From Hysterium pulicare CBS 123377 (Eukaryota; Ascomycota; Dothideomycetes; Hysteriales; Hysteriaceae), in contig AJFK01000172.1 in NCBI GenBank assembly GCA_000467715.1, forward strand, positions 1 through 64,000: DNA of 64,000 bases, in the 5' to 3' direction. Below are positions 24,468 to 35,974 of this stretch, in pieces (within the stretch, counting starts at the first letter, position 1; the number at the start of each line of letters is the position of its first letter). The translations under genes and the position numbers were made by a program. The notes beneath the pieces are model-generated. The model was not told the origin of the DNA. It saw only the letters and a program-made list of their open reading frames with translations, and did no database searches.

Positions 24468-27400
24468 TCATCCGCGGAAGTTTCGGCATTCGTCCAGGCA
24501 AGCCTTGATGGGGCCAGCGAGCAACTCTCTCGCTTGCGGCACCATGGCATGGAGCGTCTGGCGGAACTCCTTAGCTTCCGGAGTATCATCCTCATTCGTC
24601 TTGCAGACACTGTCGAAGTCTCGCTGGATCTTTTGAAATAACTGATCGATTTGTTCGATCAGAGTCTCGCGGGTTCTGGAAAGAACATCCTCGCAAGCTT
24701 TGAGAGTGCCTTTGCGGATTGTCATGTAGACGCCGTTGGTTGCACACACGCTGCGTTCGAAAGCTTCGCAACGGTTCAAATGGGCAGTCCGGCCTGTAGA
24801 TGAATTAGCACATTGGGATTATGGACATACAGAATGTAAGGGAGGATTGTACCTTTACTTGCTTTGATATTTGCGCATTTCTGATAGATCGGAGTCATAG
24901 CTGCAGAGAAGTAGTGATCTTTGCCGTCTGTAGTTGCCTTGTCCTGTACTTCACTATTGGGACACCCATGTTAGAGCATACCTATATTGATGGACCAAGG
25001 GCCGTACCTAAATTCCCTCTTGAGTTCATTAGTGGCAGCTTCACTCTTCCTGTCCACCTCAGTCCTACGTTTTATGAGATTAGCAAGGAATATCTGAACC
25101 GCTCCCGAAAGTGAGGCCGCGGGATCATCTTTCCAGTTTGTCAGTATAAAATGATACAATTATTCAAAGAGTAAACATTACCATTCAAGGTCCGGTTCAT
25201 ATCGTTGATAACCTCGCCAATTGCTTCTGCTATCTCGGTCGAGAATGTCGTACAAGCATGATGAAGTGCTTCGAAAGCAGGTTCGGTGTCTACGGCGACA
25301 CTTACGAACAGAAGCTCATTCATGTTCTCACGCTTTATACTCTTTGTCTGCCAATTTCCTGTAAAATGTTAGCTCATTCAATGATAATACAATCGAGTGC
25401 CCGCTTCCAGCCAGCTAACCTTCATGACGCATGAATGCCGCATGCCCCGCAGAGTTCCAGTTCTGGTCAAAGTTAGCAATGCACAAGTCAAAATACCTGA
25501 TCCCACTCACCTTCTTCCACTCAATACATTTGCGCCGGGCTTTTTTGATATAATTAGGTTGGCATTCGGCTAGACAAGGTGTTAGCCCACCAGCTCCTAA
25601 CAAATCTTGGAATTGATACGCACTTATGTTAATAAGGAGAGCCTCGACGACACCATGACGGAACCTATCGAACATATGTTCTATTCGATCTCGAGCGTTC
25701 TGGATGGATTAGGGTCTTGTTGGGAAGCTTTCTATCTGGAATGGTACCTGTTTTGATTGGGCCACGATCTTGTCTAGGTTGTCTTTTCGCTTGAGCTTAG
25801 ACACACTACATGACATCTCAATGGTGTTTAGGAGTGTCTCCAGCGACGTCCGACAGTGATGCTCGAGCGTGGCGAACTTTCCCCTCGATGGTAACGAATA
25901 GATGTGTGCCCGCAGGCGTGGGATTTGAGTCTCAGCAACGGACAAGGCGGGCTCCTTCTTCCTAGGATAGCCGTTGAGGTATGTGTTGTAAGCCGTATTA
26001 CTGACGCAGAAAACTGGTAAGTCGTCTCCCGTTTTGTCATAGTACTTTTGGGCCACTTTTCCTGTGACTGCATTGTTCCGTGAGATGATACGGAGTTCAG
26101 TTATCCTACATTGTTACGTAAGCACATTTTCGGAACTGGGCAGTCTGATCCGCTCACTCGTTTTCAAGCCTGGTCTCGTATAGACTTCAGAACGTTAGCA
26201 CAGTTCTTTCTTGATGAAGTTAAAAGGAAGCTTACTCATAGCACTCTTTTTTCCGTGATAGCTCATTAACACGATCGCGATCACCTCTCGCTGCTTTGAT
26301 ATCACGCTTGACCTCATTGATCTTCGTGCCGATAGACGCCTTTTGGCTCTCCAGAACATCCAAGAGCTCTTCCTCACTTGGAGTGAGCTTGATACTATGC
26401 TTGCTTGATGAGATTATCTTTCGCATGGAAGGAGGTGTGAGTAAATATTCCTATTCCGAGGTCATAGGAGTGGCGCAAGCTTTCTTACATCTGATTTTGT
26501 GCACACCATCATGACGCTCCCACCTCGTCTCCGCCGAAAGGCATCTTGAAGATGTTTGTGAATACCTGCATCACTGATAGCGCGCGCAATTTGTCCAACG
26601 ACAAGAGTCATATCACAAGTCTGCAGATAACGCCTCGAGGCATTGACTCTTGTCCGGTTGATGTCAGATGTCCCTATCATCTGTTTAGCTGGTAGCCCTC
26701 CTCCGGAACTGTATCTTCACATACCAGGCAAGTCGGCAATCGTGATCCCTTGTTTGAGAATCGGAGAATCCAACGTGATCCTAATACTCCACTTAGACTT
26801 GATCACTTGAGAGTGAGTTTGTAACTTACCTAACCAGTTTCACGAATGGCCAAGGGGAGCAGTTCAAAGACCGTCTACCAATCATTGCAAGAGGTACGGT
26901 CTTAGTAAAGGGAAGAGTTTGCTCCGTGAGCTCGTGTATGGTTTTAGAAGTGAGATACGTCTTTTCCCCGCCGGGAAAGAGTTCATTGATGATCTCTTCT
27001 GTCCATCGCATGAGCTTCGATAGCATGTGCGGATCTTTCGGAGATGATGCCGTGGCGAGAAAGTCTTTAGCACTCTCATGATCGGCGAACTCGTCATGGC
27101 CGGCAAAAAGAGCCTTAAAGCATTCGAGGGCGGTCTTAGAAAGGAGCTCATCCATATCACCGACTTCATTTTCCATTTCTTCATCATCATCATGTTCAGT
27201 CTTGATACACTGCGACTGATAGTTGACGTAGTTGAACATGTACTGGGTGACCATGGTTTTGCAGGCCTTCGGGCTGAAATATTCTATCTCAGCTGCAAAG
27301 GGTGTCTTTTGAGTCGGAGAATGCTGTACGAATTCTTGCGCAACAAATGTCCCACTTTCCCCGTCATCACCCTAAGTATCAGTAAGCAAAGGAATTCTCA

Positions 27401-28232
27401 TGGTTGAAATCGAGTACCTACAAATTCTGCAATGCTCTCAACGCCGAGCAAAGAATTGATTAGCGACGATTTACCTACTGCAGCATCTCCGATCAAGCCG
27501 ATGCGGATAGCAGAGCCGTAAGGGGCATATTCAAGTGATTTAAGTTCTTTCAGCAGATACTGCGTTTCATCATCATCGTATGAGCTCTGCTCAATCATTT
27601 CTTGGAATCGCTTGATTATGAAATGAGCTATGGCCTCAGCCTGTATAAACGCAGGATGGTACATTGGCAGACGCGGAAAGGCTTCAGAATTAGGGTCATA
27701 AGGTTCAATGTCATCATCTTCAGTGTCATCGGGGTTCAGCTCATCTATTTCCATCTCCGAAACTAGGATATTGTCAGATGTGCAACAAATTGAAGGGACT
27801 GGTCCTGTTACCTTTCCTCTTACGAGGTAGGTATGAGACTCCATGAGGTTCAAGCTGCGAAGCCAGAGTCGCATTTTGATTAAGTAGCATTGATAGAGTA
27901 GCTAGGAGACTTGGCGGTAAAATGAAGAACCTTTGAGAAGTCTGAGCGTTCCCAGTCTGGTCCGTACTGTAGTCAAGGTCGCGCTGAAGCATAGTAGGGT
28001 CGGGCTTCGATTCATCAGTTACTGACGCAGCCTCTCTGGCAGGGGGAGCCATTATTGCAAGCAGGGCTCCAGGATAATGGTCAGCTTCAGTCGTGCTCAT
28101 TTTGTTCGAGTTTAGAAGATGTGAAGCATTCGCCGTCATGGCAGCGGAGTCCGACTTGTCCACTTGGGTGTGTTCAGCCGAAGGCTCGAACAAAGGGCTC
28201 TCAGAGCGCGTGCTAGAATCGTTGAAAGCCAT
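24468..28232 (-). CDS. Dynamin-like large GTPase, similar to nuclear GTPase SLIP-GC
   Basis: Fifteen exons join in phase to 1010 aa: 28232-27812, 27762-27422, 27371-26830, 26780-26725, 26673-26489, 26450-26236, 26169-26158, 26105-25748, 25699-25624, 25569-25511, 25462-25420, 25358-25182, 25128-25008, 24953-24853 and 24793-24468. G1 is GDAAVGKS (about 232-239), G3 is DLPG (451-454, completed by splicing) and G4 is TKSD (512-515). After these come a charged coiled-coil segment (about 530-590) and a long helical region ending ARELLAGPIKACLDECRNFRG. The N-terminal 140 residues are low-complexity. This order resembles fungal relatives of vertebrate SLIP-GC. The 12-nt exon 7 is unusual. The first intron has two possible donors, after 27812 or 27824, both in frame. 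Function in fungi is not established. Confidence 0.82.
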
Positions 28233-29399
28233 CGTGTGAGGTTATAGAGACATTGAATTTGAGTTGTAGGGGGTTAGACGGTTGGGCCTCGCCGCAATTC
28301 TATGAGGTAAGAGTGATGCCGACCCGCAACAGTCGTCTTCCACTTGACCTCAGACTTGATAGACGATTGGTGAGTAGTAAGTGATAATCAAGTAAGGATC
28401 CAACGCTGAGCAGCAGTCCTGCGACTAGAGCTAGACCGCGGAAACAAGATTGAAAATAGATGAAGTCGTGGTGTCGACTAAAGAAAGACGAAGGAAAGAA
28501 ACCAAGCGAGGTAGATAGAGTCCAACTCAAAACCCCCCGATAGAAGTGTAAAGCGAGAAAGACTAAAGTGAAGTCAAGATACGTAAGACGGTGGAAGATA
28601 TATGTCTTCCGAAATGGTCGCAGCGCTACAAGAGCGGTGAAACCGCTCAACCTCTAAAAATTGGTTATCCAGACCACGAAAGATAAGTGGTTCGCGAGAG
28701 GCTTGTATATGCCACTAGGATGGAAGCCATGAGGTTCAAAGGCTAGGTTAGAGTTCCTTAGTCACGTCCATACCACTGAAGCAAGATCGGTGACGATGAG
28801 AAGACATTGGCTCTCGTTGGCTGGGAACCAGACATGTTGACCGTCTCTGGGGCCGATACAGGTTTTCCTCACGGAAAACATTCAGCTTACTCGATGCTTT
28901 ATGCATGAGAAAGGATAGGAGATGGTGCGTAGGTGAGAGAGTGGAAGACGCTTAGAAAACCTCAATGCCAAGCTTCCAACAATCCCACTATTCCTAATCC
29001 GTAACCACACACGCAAGCAAAAGCGCAAAGGCTCTTGCTACTAAGAGCACTTATAAACATGTGGTTAATTTTCAAGGCATCAATAAAAAAACCTAAGGAG
29101 AGAGCTATATGACTTTCATATTCCATGTCCTATCTCATAATATGCACGCTATGATCTTTCGCAATCCCAAACGCCCACCCAAAGGAACCAGCGTTCTATC
29201 TATCAATCTCTCTTTTGTACTCCAAAGAAGAAAGTGCGCGCGCTCAGAAATGTTCAAACTTCAAAAACGCCGCGCAATGCCATATGATCATACTCGCGCT
29301 TCCCAAAGAAAAACTCAACATCAACAAAAACAAAAACAAAAGTTCCTCCTCACAATTCCCTTTCCAAAACCATGGAAATCCAGAACTCCAAGACTTAAA
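28233..29399. other. Intergenic 1.2 kb between two minus-strand genes
   Basis: Promoter of the GTPase gene and 3' flank of the disordered-protein gene. Open frames here are short and compositionally random. Confidence 0.5.
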
Positions 29400-32300
29400 T
29401 CATATTCGTCCCCCTTCAACAATCTCCCTCCCCACTAACTCCAACTCCCCCGACTCGGCCGTCCTTCTCCGTTCAAGGACCCACCGATCGCCACCCTGCT
29501 CATCGTGTTCACGAACATACGTGACACTATCCGCCGCACTGCCCTTTCTGGAGTGCGTTCTCCAGCCTGCGTTTGGAGTCAAAGGACTTGTTGTCGTGAT
29601 CGGAGAAATGAGACCGAGAGAAGAGCGGCGGGGCCCAGATCCTGCGGCTGATGTCGCTGAAATGGGGATCGGAGACGGCGATGAGTAGTTGCCGTCCATA
29701 GGATAGGGTTGGGCGAACGTTGTAGAGAGGGTGAGCGGAGGCGGCACTGGCATCGAGTGGCGAGGCAGGGGTTTCCGGTCCGGCGGGTCGGAGGGGTAGT
29801 TCGTCGTTGGACTAGATAGAGAGTTGTAATCCGAAGCGTTGAGCGTAGGGCTTTCACGGCCATCTTCTTCATCATTGTCGGAGTCCTCATCGTAGACGGC
29901 ATTGACGGCGTCAAGAGCCTCCTCATCCTCCTCTTCATACCCGCTCTCATTGATGTCATGGAGACCTTGAGAATCATCGCTCTCAGGATCACCCCGACTC
30001 GATAGTGGATTCGCTATAGGACTTTGGTTTCGAGGATAGTATTGCATAACATTCGGACTCGAGTTCCGCGGACTTGTCCCTGTACTTCCCAAGCTTCCAG
30101 TACTGCCTCCAAAAGCACTCTTCTTAAGCTTCATGAGGGAGTGGAGGCTCATATCGGGGTCTTCATCAGGCCATCCGTAAGGGCTCATCCGTGCAAGCTG
30201 TGCAACGCTAGGGCTTTGTATCGGTTGCTGGCCATCCCTGAAGTGGTTGAGGCTGATGAAAGAGTTCCTCGTACTGTATTCACTGCGCTCGGTGATCGGA
30301 GTAAGATTTGGCTCCCGGACGGCATTGCGCCCGCTGATGCTGCGACCGAGACCACTTGGGCCAAAGAATCCACCATAAACTTCTTGTGCTTCGCCCGGTC
30401 CAGCTGCATAGAATCCAAATTCTTGTCCGTAGAATCCCTCATAATCATTTGCTAGAGCTTCGGCGTTAGCCGCAGCAATCATTGGGTCGTCCTCTAGTGC
30501 ACTGTCATAATCGCTGTAGTCATAATCATCGACGAATCCAGATCCACTACCAAAGTCATCGAGAAGAATCCCAGCTGTCTCTTGACTAAGTCGGCCATCA
30601 TCAGGAATAAGACTCGGTCGTGAGCCACTAAGGGAATCTTTGCCATTAATATCGTCACTGGACATTACTGACGTGGCGATGCTATCTTTCCGTGTAAAAC
30701 GACCTTCAGCTTCTGCTCTGTTCGCTGCATCTGCAAGAGCGCTATGATACGCGTTCAGGTTGTTGAATTTAGGCGATGTCGCTTTCTGCGCTTTGGATGG
30801 CTGGTGCGCAAGACCAGGTCCGCTTTGGTTCATATGTCTTGTCAGATCATCATCGCCATCATAGGGATCTCTTTCCTCTTGAGGCCCCAGATTATCTGCG
30901 GATAATCTCTTGGGTTGATCTTCTAATGGAGCGTTCATGACGGGTCTCTCATAAAGTGGGTGCGTTGGATCATCGAACACGTTCTCATCGAATTCCACGC
31001 CATCACCGTCCCCTTGATCCTCGATAAGGCCATCGTCAAAGTAGAGGTCGTCGCCAATCTCATTGTTCGGAAATATGTTATAATCGTTATCGTGAACGTT
31101 GACGGAAGCATCTCTATCTTCTGGCGTCGCAGCGGGGGTGAACTTAGAGACATTTGTCATTGGGTTGTCTACCTTTAGACCAAGACCTTGGACAGTAGAC
31201 GGTAGATATGGTGCGCCCTTCGGGATGTACGTCTTCGGAATGTTGTCGGAGAGAGCAAAGCCAATAGTATTGCCGTGAGCATCGCGTGGCGTTTGAATCG
31301 AATCCCCTTTCATACTCATGGGACTGAGTTGGTTGTTCGGTTGTATAGCGAAGGATGTGAAGTCGAAGGCTGCCATTCCTGGAGACATGTTCTGGTTCCC
31401 GAATCCGTCATCTTCGCCTAACATTGGAATTTCTTCTTCGAATCCACCATCCATATCAAAATCTTCGTACATAGCATCCTCGTCGTATTCATCTTCAAGA
31501 GAGTTGGTGGACATCCGACCTTGCTTAGAAGCTTTCTCTGCGGCTTTCTTTTTGTGGCGCTCTTCAAGGACTTTCTCTTGCGTGGAATCATTCCCGGCAA
31601 TTTGAAAACTAAAGCGAGATGCTTTGCTGGTGAGGTGTGTTGGTAGACCAGCGGGCACAAAGGATGGGTCAGTCATCGATGTAGCCCTTGATCGTGAGGA
31701 TGAAGGTGTTTTCGTCGACATATTCTTTCTGGGTGTTTCTTCTGCAAAGTTAACTTCTGTCGGGCTGCTTTCTTGTACAGGAGACAACGTAGACGATTCG
31801 AAAAAGTCATTACTAGGCTCTGGAGGCGGAGGAACAGTCATACGAGGTGGAGGCGGAGGTGAGTCTTTGGGTACAGGTGGCGGCGGCGGTGGTGACCGGC
31901 CTGGTGGTGGGATGGAGAGTATTGAATTTCTAGATAGAAACGCCGGATTGGCCAACTGTTCTGCGCGAATAGCTGCCTGGGAAGCCTCATAACTTGTATC
32001 ATCGTCAAAATGCTCCTTAAACACCGGGGTATGCGCTCGTTCTGCCTTCGGGGGGCTGTAATGTCCAGATGATGCGGTCGCCCCGGTCGCAGGTCTGTCA
32101 TGGTCGATGTCCGGTCGTCCACCCGAACTCGATTCTCCATAAGCATTATTATATGAGAAGTTTCTTCTTTGGCGCGGCGCACTGAAGTCATGGACGATGT
32201 GGCCTCTGATACTTGGATCGAAGTTATCGGACGGTTTTGTTGGAGGCACTATTTGTGTGCGCTGGCTGACTAAGGAGTCATCTGAAAGCTTTTCCAATGT

Positions 32301-33020
32301 CTGGGCTGACCTGCGTCTCATGAGGAGAGACATAGGATTCCGTAAATTGAGCCTGGTCTTACCAGGCTTGGGTGGCTGGGTTCCAGACGCAGTCGTAGGC
32401 TTTGACTGGGTGATGTCCTTGTCATTCAATCCAGTTATGAGAGACGGTTGTGATCGTGAATTGTTCGCGTAGGTGGTCGAGGAGATGTATGGAGCTAATG
32501 TAGGTGCAGTCAAGGTACGCAATGCATCGTCATTGCTTTCCATAGTTTCTCTATCCCCAGGTCGCTGACCTTTCGATCTGAACCCTGTTGGCGCACCAGA
32601 AGCGTTGACTCTTAAAGGAGGGCGATTATTCCCTATCTTCGAAGAGATGGACTCATATTGAGGTTGCTGGGCGTTTGGTATGGCACGTCGTTCCTCCCTT
32701 CTCGATGCATCACTTCCAGCATTCCCGGCTTGTTCAAACTGCTGAGGCTGGAGTGGACTTCTCAGAGGTGGAGGTGAATTATGGTATTGCGAGGCCACGC
32801 GCGGAATCGGCGGTAATATAGGAGGGTACGGCGAGACGGGAGAGGAGGAGGGTAGGCTTGCGTTGTCTGTTATTCGCGGCGAGGAGAAGAACTCGGGTGA
32901 TTGCAGCGACGGTGAGGGCATCGGCGCAGGGACATTGGTAGGATCGGGCGAAGATGGGACAGACCCATGGCGCTTGTGATGGGGTCTCAGGTAGGCGAAC
33001 ATGTTCGAAGGTACGTTCAA
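29400..33020 (-). CDS. Large intrinsically disordered protein
   Basis: A single uninterrupted exon of 1206 codons, remarkable beside intron-rich neighbours. The N terminus is Pro/Ser-rich (MNVPSNMFAYLRPHHKRHGS). At about 375-400 lie polyproline runs (PPPPPPVPKDSPPPPPR), possible EVH1/SH3/profilin ligands. A basic-charged helix (EERHKKKAAEKASKQGR) at about 485 is followed by an acidic stretch (DEYDEDAMYEDFDMDGG). Many short acidic Asp/Tyr motifs (YDYSDYDSALEDD) and Ser/Thr-Pro sites follow. No enzymatic domain, signal peptide or TM segment is seen. It looks like a conserved ascomycete scaffold or phospho-regulated protein, but no named family is recognised. The exact role is unknown. Confidence 0.8.
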   Translation of the reverse strand: MNVPSNMFAYLRPHHKRHGSVPSSPDPTNVPAPMPSPSLQSPEFFSSPRITDNASLPSSSPVSPYPPILPPIPRVASQYHNSPPPLRSPLQPQQFEQAGNAGSDASRREERRAIPNAQQPQYESISSKIGNNRPPLRVNASGAPTGFRSKGQRPGDRETMESNDDALRTLTAPTLAPYISSTTYANNSRSQPSLITGLNDKDITQSKPTTASGTQPPKPGKTRLNLRNPMSLLMRRRSAQTLEKLSDDSLVSQRTQIVPPTKPSDNFDPSIRGHIVHDFSAPRQRRNFSYNNAYGESSSGGRPDIDHDRPATGATASSGHYSPPKAERAHTPVFKEHFDDDTSYEASQAAIRAEQLANPAFLSRNSILSIPPPGRSPPPPPPVPKDSPPPPPRMTVPPPPEPSNDFFESSTLSPVQESSPTEVNFAEETPRKNMSTKTPSSSRSRATSMTDPSFVPAGLPTHLTSKASRFSFQIAGNDSTQEKVLEERHKKKAAEKASKQGRMSTNSLEDEYDEDAMYEDFDMDGGFEEEIPMLGEDDGFGNQNMSPGMAAFDFTSFAIQPNNQLSPMSMKGDSIQTPRDAHGNTIGFALSDNIPKTYIPKGAPYLPSTVQGLGLKVDNPMTNVSKFTPAATPEDRDASVNVHDNDYNIFPNNEIGDDLYFDDGLIEDQGDGDGVEFDENVFDDPTHPLYERPVMNAPLEDQPKRLSADNLGPQEERDPYDGDDDLTRHMNQSGPGLAHQPSKAQKATSPKFNNLNAYHSALADAANRAEAEGRFTRKDSIATSVMSSDDINGKDSLSGSRPSLIPDDGRLSQETAGILLDDFGSGSGFVDDYDYSDYDSALEDDPMIAAANAEALANDYEGFYGQEFGFYAAGPGEAQEVYGGFFGPSGLGRSISGRNAVREPNLTPITERSEYSTRNSFISLNHFRDGQQPIQSPSVAQLARMSPYGWPDEDPDMSLHSLMKLKKSAFGGSTGSLGSTGTSPRNSSPNVMQYYPRNQSPIANPLSSRGDPESDDSQGLHDINESGYEEEDEEALDAVNAVYDEDSDNDEEDGRESPTLNASDYNSLSSPTTNYPSDPPDRKPLPRHSMPVPPPLTLSTTFAQPYPMDGNYSSPSPIPISATSAAGSGPRRSSLGLISPITTTSPLTPNAGWRTHSRKGSAADSVTYVREHDEQGGDRWVLERRRTAESGELELVGREIVEGGRI

Positions 33021-33833
33021 CGTCTAGATTAGAAAGGCTATCACTGCGTGCTTTTTGCTCGCCGTCAACCGCCGACCAATGAGCAAACTCCGAAAAGAAA
33101 TATCGACACTCTGGGGCCTCTCAGCGAGGCTCAAAGTCAACCGTGGTCATTGCAGAGCGGAAAGAGCGCGCCAGCCAGCCCGTTCGAAGTTATCGGTGCA
33201 GAGATAGGTAATCAGGTGGAGGCTTCCGGGGTTGTACGAATTGTCGGAACAATTGTCGTGTGTTTTGAGACGCAAACGAGAGAGATGAACGATCAATTTG
33301 AAACGACAGAAGGTAGGGCGAGGGAGAAATGAGACAGCACTCAATTCACGATTGGGATCCAGAGGTATTCGCGTCGCGGTGGAATGAGGTGAAATTGTTC
33401 AACAGGAAGCGGAAAGCTGACTCGGAGAAACGCCTAGCGCGCAATGCATGCCCCAGGAATCAAATGCATGCGTGGCAGTGTTCCAATTCGCCAATCCAAG
33501 AGCAATGCAGCATGGATAAACGACGAACAGACAAACCCTCTTCTTTGCGGTTTGTCTTCATATCACCAGATTATACGGGGTTCGTGATACCGAGGATGAT
33601 GGCGGCGGTGATACACTTGTTCATTAATAGTAACACTAACCAAACTCACTCTCCGTAGGGCTGAGACGGCGCTCGTTCCCGTGACCTTAATAAAGACGCT
33701 TCAACCCTGCAATAAGATCAAACATAAGGCTCAAGCAGAAGCATCGGCATCTATTCCAGAAGTCTTCTAGATTCATTTGGATCTATTCGAAATACAAATC
33801 ATTATCGCATACAAGATAGCCGGTTATTCCCAT
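33021..33833. other. Intergenic 0.8 kb
   Basis: Promoter of the disordered-protein gene and 3' flank of the carboxypeptidase gene. Nothing else was recognised. Confidence 0.5.
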
Positions 33834-35974
33834 CTATAGAAGCCCATAGGACATCTTGTTCACTTGACGCTTTCCGTCCTTCGATTTGACGGGTCTTCCT
33901 AGCTTCCTCCTCTCTTTCCTTGCCTCTTTCTTTGTCGCTGTCAAATCTGCCCTCCTGGCTCGGAACGGCGTTGGTGTAGGATCAGGTCCATTCAGCGCAG
34001 TATTGTAGGAAGCATTAGAAGGTAGCACATCCATCACGATGGTACTATTTCCTTCTCGGTACGTGCTTGTAGGCGTTCCCTCCGATGTGTAATCGTCGAT
34101 ATCTTCTTCGCCTGTCGCTATATCTTTTTGAGCTAGCGCACGTTCGAATAGAGTCAAGGCAGCCAGCGGCTGGTAGAAAGGCACTTCATGTCCAGATTCA
34201 TAGATTCTAACGAAGGCGAAGAGTCCGCTTTGTCGAACTTGACCGTGAACGATTCCGTCGGATGTGGTAATGTTGACGAACCCGGCGTCGCTATAACCTG
34301 GGGCGGCAATCTCGTCTGCAACGACTTGGCCTCCGAGCCAATTGCAATTAAAGTCACTATGGGTGTTGTTAGTATCAGCCGGTTAGTGCCAAGAAATGCC
34401 AACAATTGGATTATGAAAGAACTTACGCATCTCCATAGTACAAGATGACTTGAACCCCTTGCTTTAGAAGTTTCTTTACAGCTTCAATGGTTCCAGACTC
34501 TCTGTCGTCATCACCGGTGGTACCGAAGGCAGTGCTGACCGTCGAACTGGATTCAGAGAAGTTCTGATAAGCTCCGATAGCTGTTTGCACCTCTGGCGTG
34601 TTAAGGTATTCGACATAGAAAGAGTATGGAAACGGGTCGGGCATGAGCTCCCTCATATCATATTCATCTCGATTGGAATAGAGATCGTACAAATCCTCAA
34701 CTTCTCCGTAGCAGAAATTATCTAAAAACGTAAGTTAGAGCCAATTGAAGGAATTCTTAAAGATCAGGGTATTCTTACCAGCTGCTGAGCATACTTCATT
34801 CTCGCCAGTACGATAACAGTCCACTGTCTGGTCGTAGCAGTTGCCCTTTCCATAAAGGTTGTTATACCATTGGGCTTTGACTGTGTCGTTGTATGGGTCA
34901 TAGTCATAAGTGTTGCCAGGATAGACCGAATAGTTGTAGTAGGCCTGATACTGAATAAGAGGATCGAACCATCCGTTGCCGATTAATACATTCTCCAATT
35001 TGATTTTATGGGCGCCAGGAATGTGCTTCTTATTCTGTTGCTCGAAGTATTCTATGAAGTATTAGCGAGCAGCTTGTGGGAGAGCCGCAAGGTGATTGTA
35101 CCGTTGAAGATAGGACCATAATGGCCCCCGTAACTTTCTGTTGTAAAACTGAAACCATTTCTAGAATATTGTGGAAATGCGCCCATAAAGCCTTGTAATA
35201 ACTTCCACATATTTGGCGCGGCTGCTTGAGTGCTGTTCGCGGTGAGAGTTTCGTTCGGTGACGAGTATGTCGCGCAGGTGCCGAATTGTTCGGCGTAATC
35301 GGGGCACGTTGCATTTGGTAATTGGATAATGTAGTGGTTAGAATCTGTATACCCAGGGATTGGAATCGAGTAAGAAAGTCCGACTGTGGTGGGCTCGTCG
35401 ATGAAAAGCTAGCGTACGTCAGTATTCCTGGCCGTATTCCTTGCATTGATCGGCGACAGAAAATAGTGCGACTTACCATATTGCTCGCATTCGACCAAGA
35501 ATAGGGATTGTTGTAAGGCTTTCCATCCGAGCCGACGCCGCAAGGCCCAAGTTCCTGGAAGAGACCGATCATAGAAGAGGATCCAGGGCCACCGTTAATC
35601 CAGACCGTAAGAGGCGCGTCAGATGGATCCATATTTCGAGCCTCGAAGAACCACCTACTCGTGTCAGAATCCATGCTTACGAGGAGAACTCGAGTGGTCC
35701 GAATTGACTGTGTCCGCGCAGCAATTGCTCCCAAGAGTTTAGTTGGGGACTTATTTCCTTACCAGAAAAGATGTTGGTCCTCAGCAACGTCTGCATAACC
35801 GGAATAGCTCTTTACGTCGGGATCCATCTCACAAATTCCCGTAGGAACTTCCTTGTAGCGTACATTAATGCCCGCGTAGCCTTTCTTGGCGATCAAGTCG
35901 GTAGGCGCAGGGACAAATTGAGCCAGAGCTCCAGAGGCCAACAACGGCACGATCAAGCTTCTTGAAAGCATCAT
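33834..35974 (-). CDS. Secreted serine carboxypeptidase (S10, carboxypeptidase S1-like)
   Basis: Exons 35974-35763, 35654-35477, 35408-35102, 35051-34779, 34721-34427 and 34356-33834 give 595 aa. A signal peptide ([18 protein letters not shown]) precedes the mature enzyme. Seen: [15 protein letters not shown] (substrate-binding loop), [10 protein letters not shown] with the nucleophile Ser, [10 protein letters not shown] with the catalytic Asp, and [11 protein letters not shown] with the catalytic His. These are the full S10 triad. Several Cys pairs and N-glycosylation sites are present. After the last helix there is a basic tail of about 70 residues ([14 protein letters not shown] and on) that the core family does not need. 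S10 enzymes remove C-terminal residues from peptides in secreted or vacuolar digestion. Confidence 0.92.
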
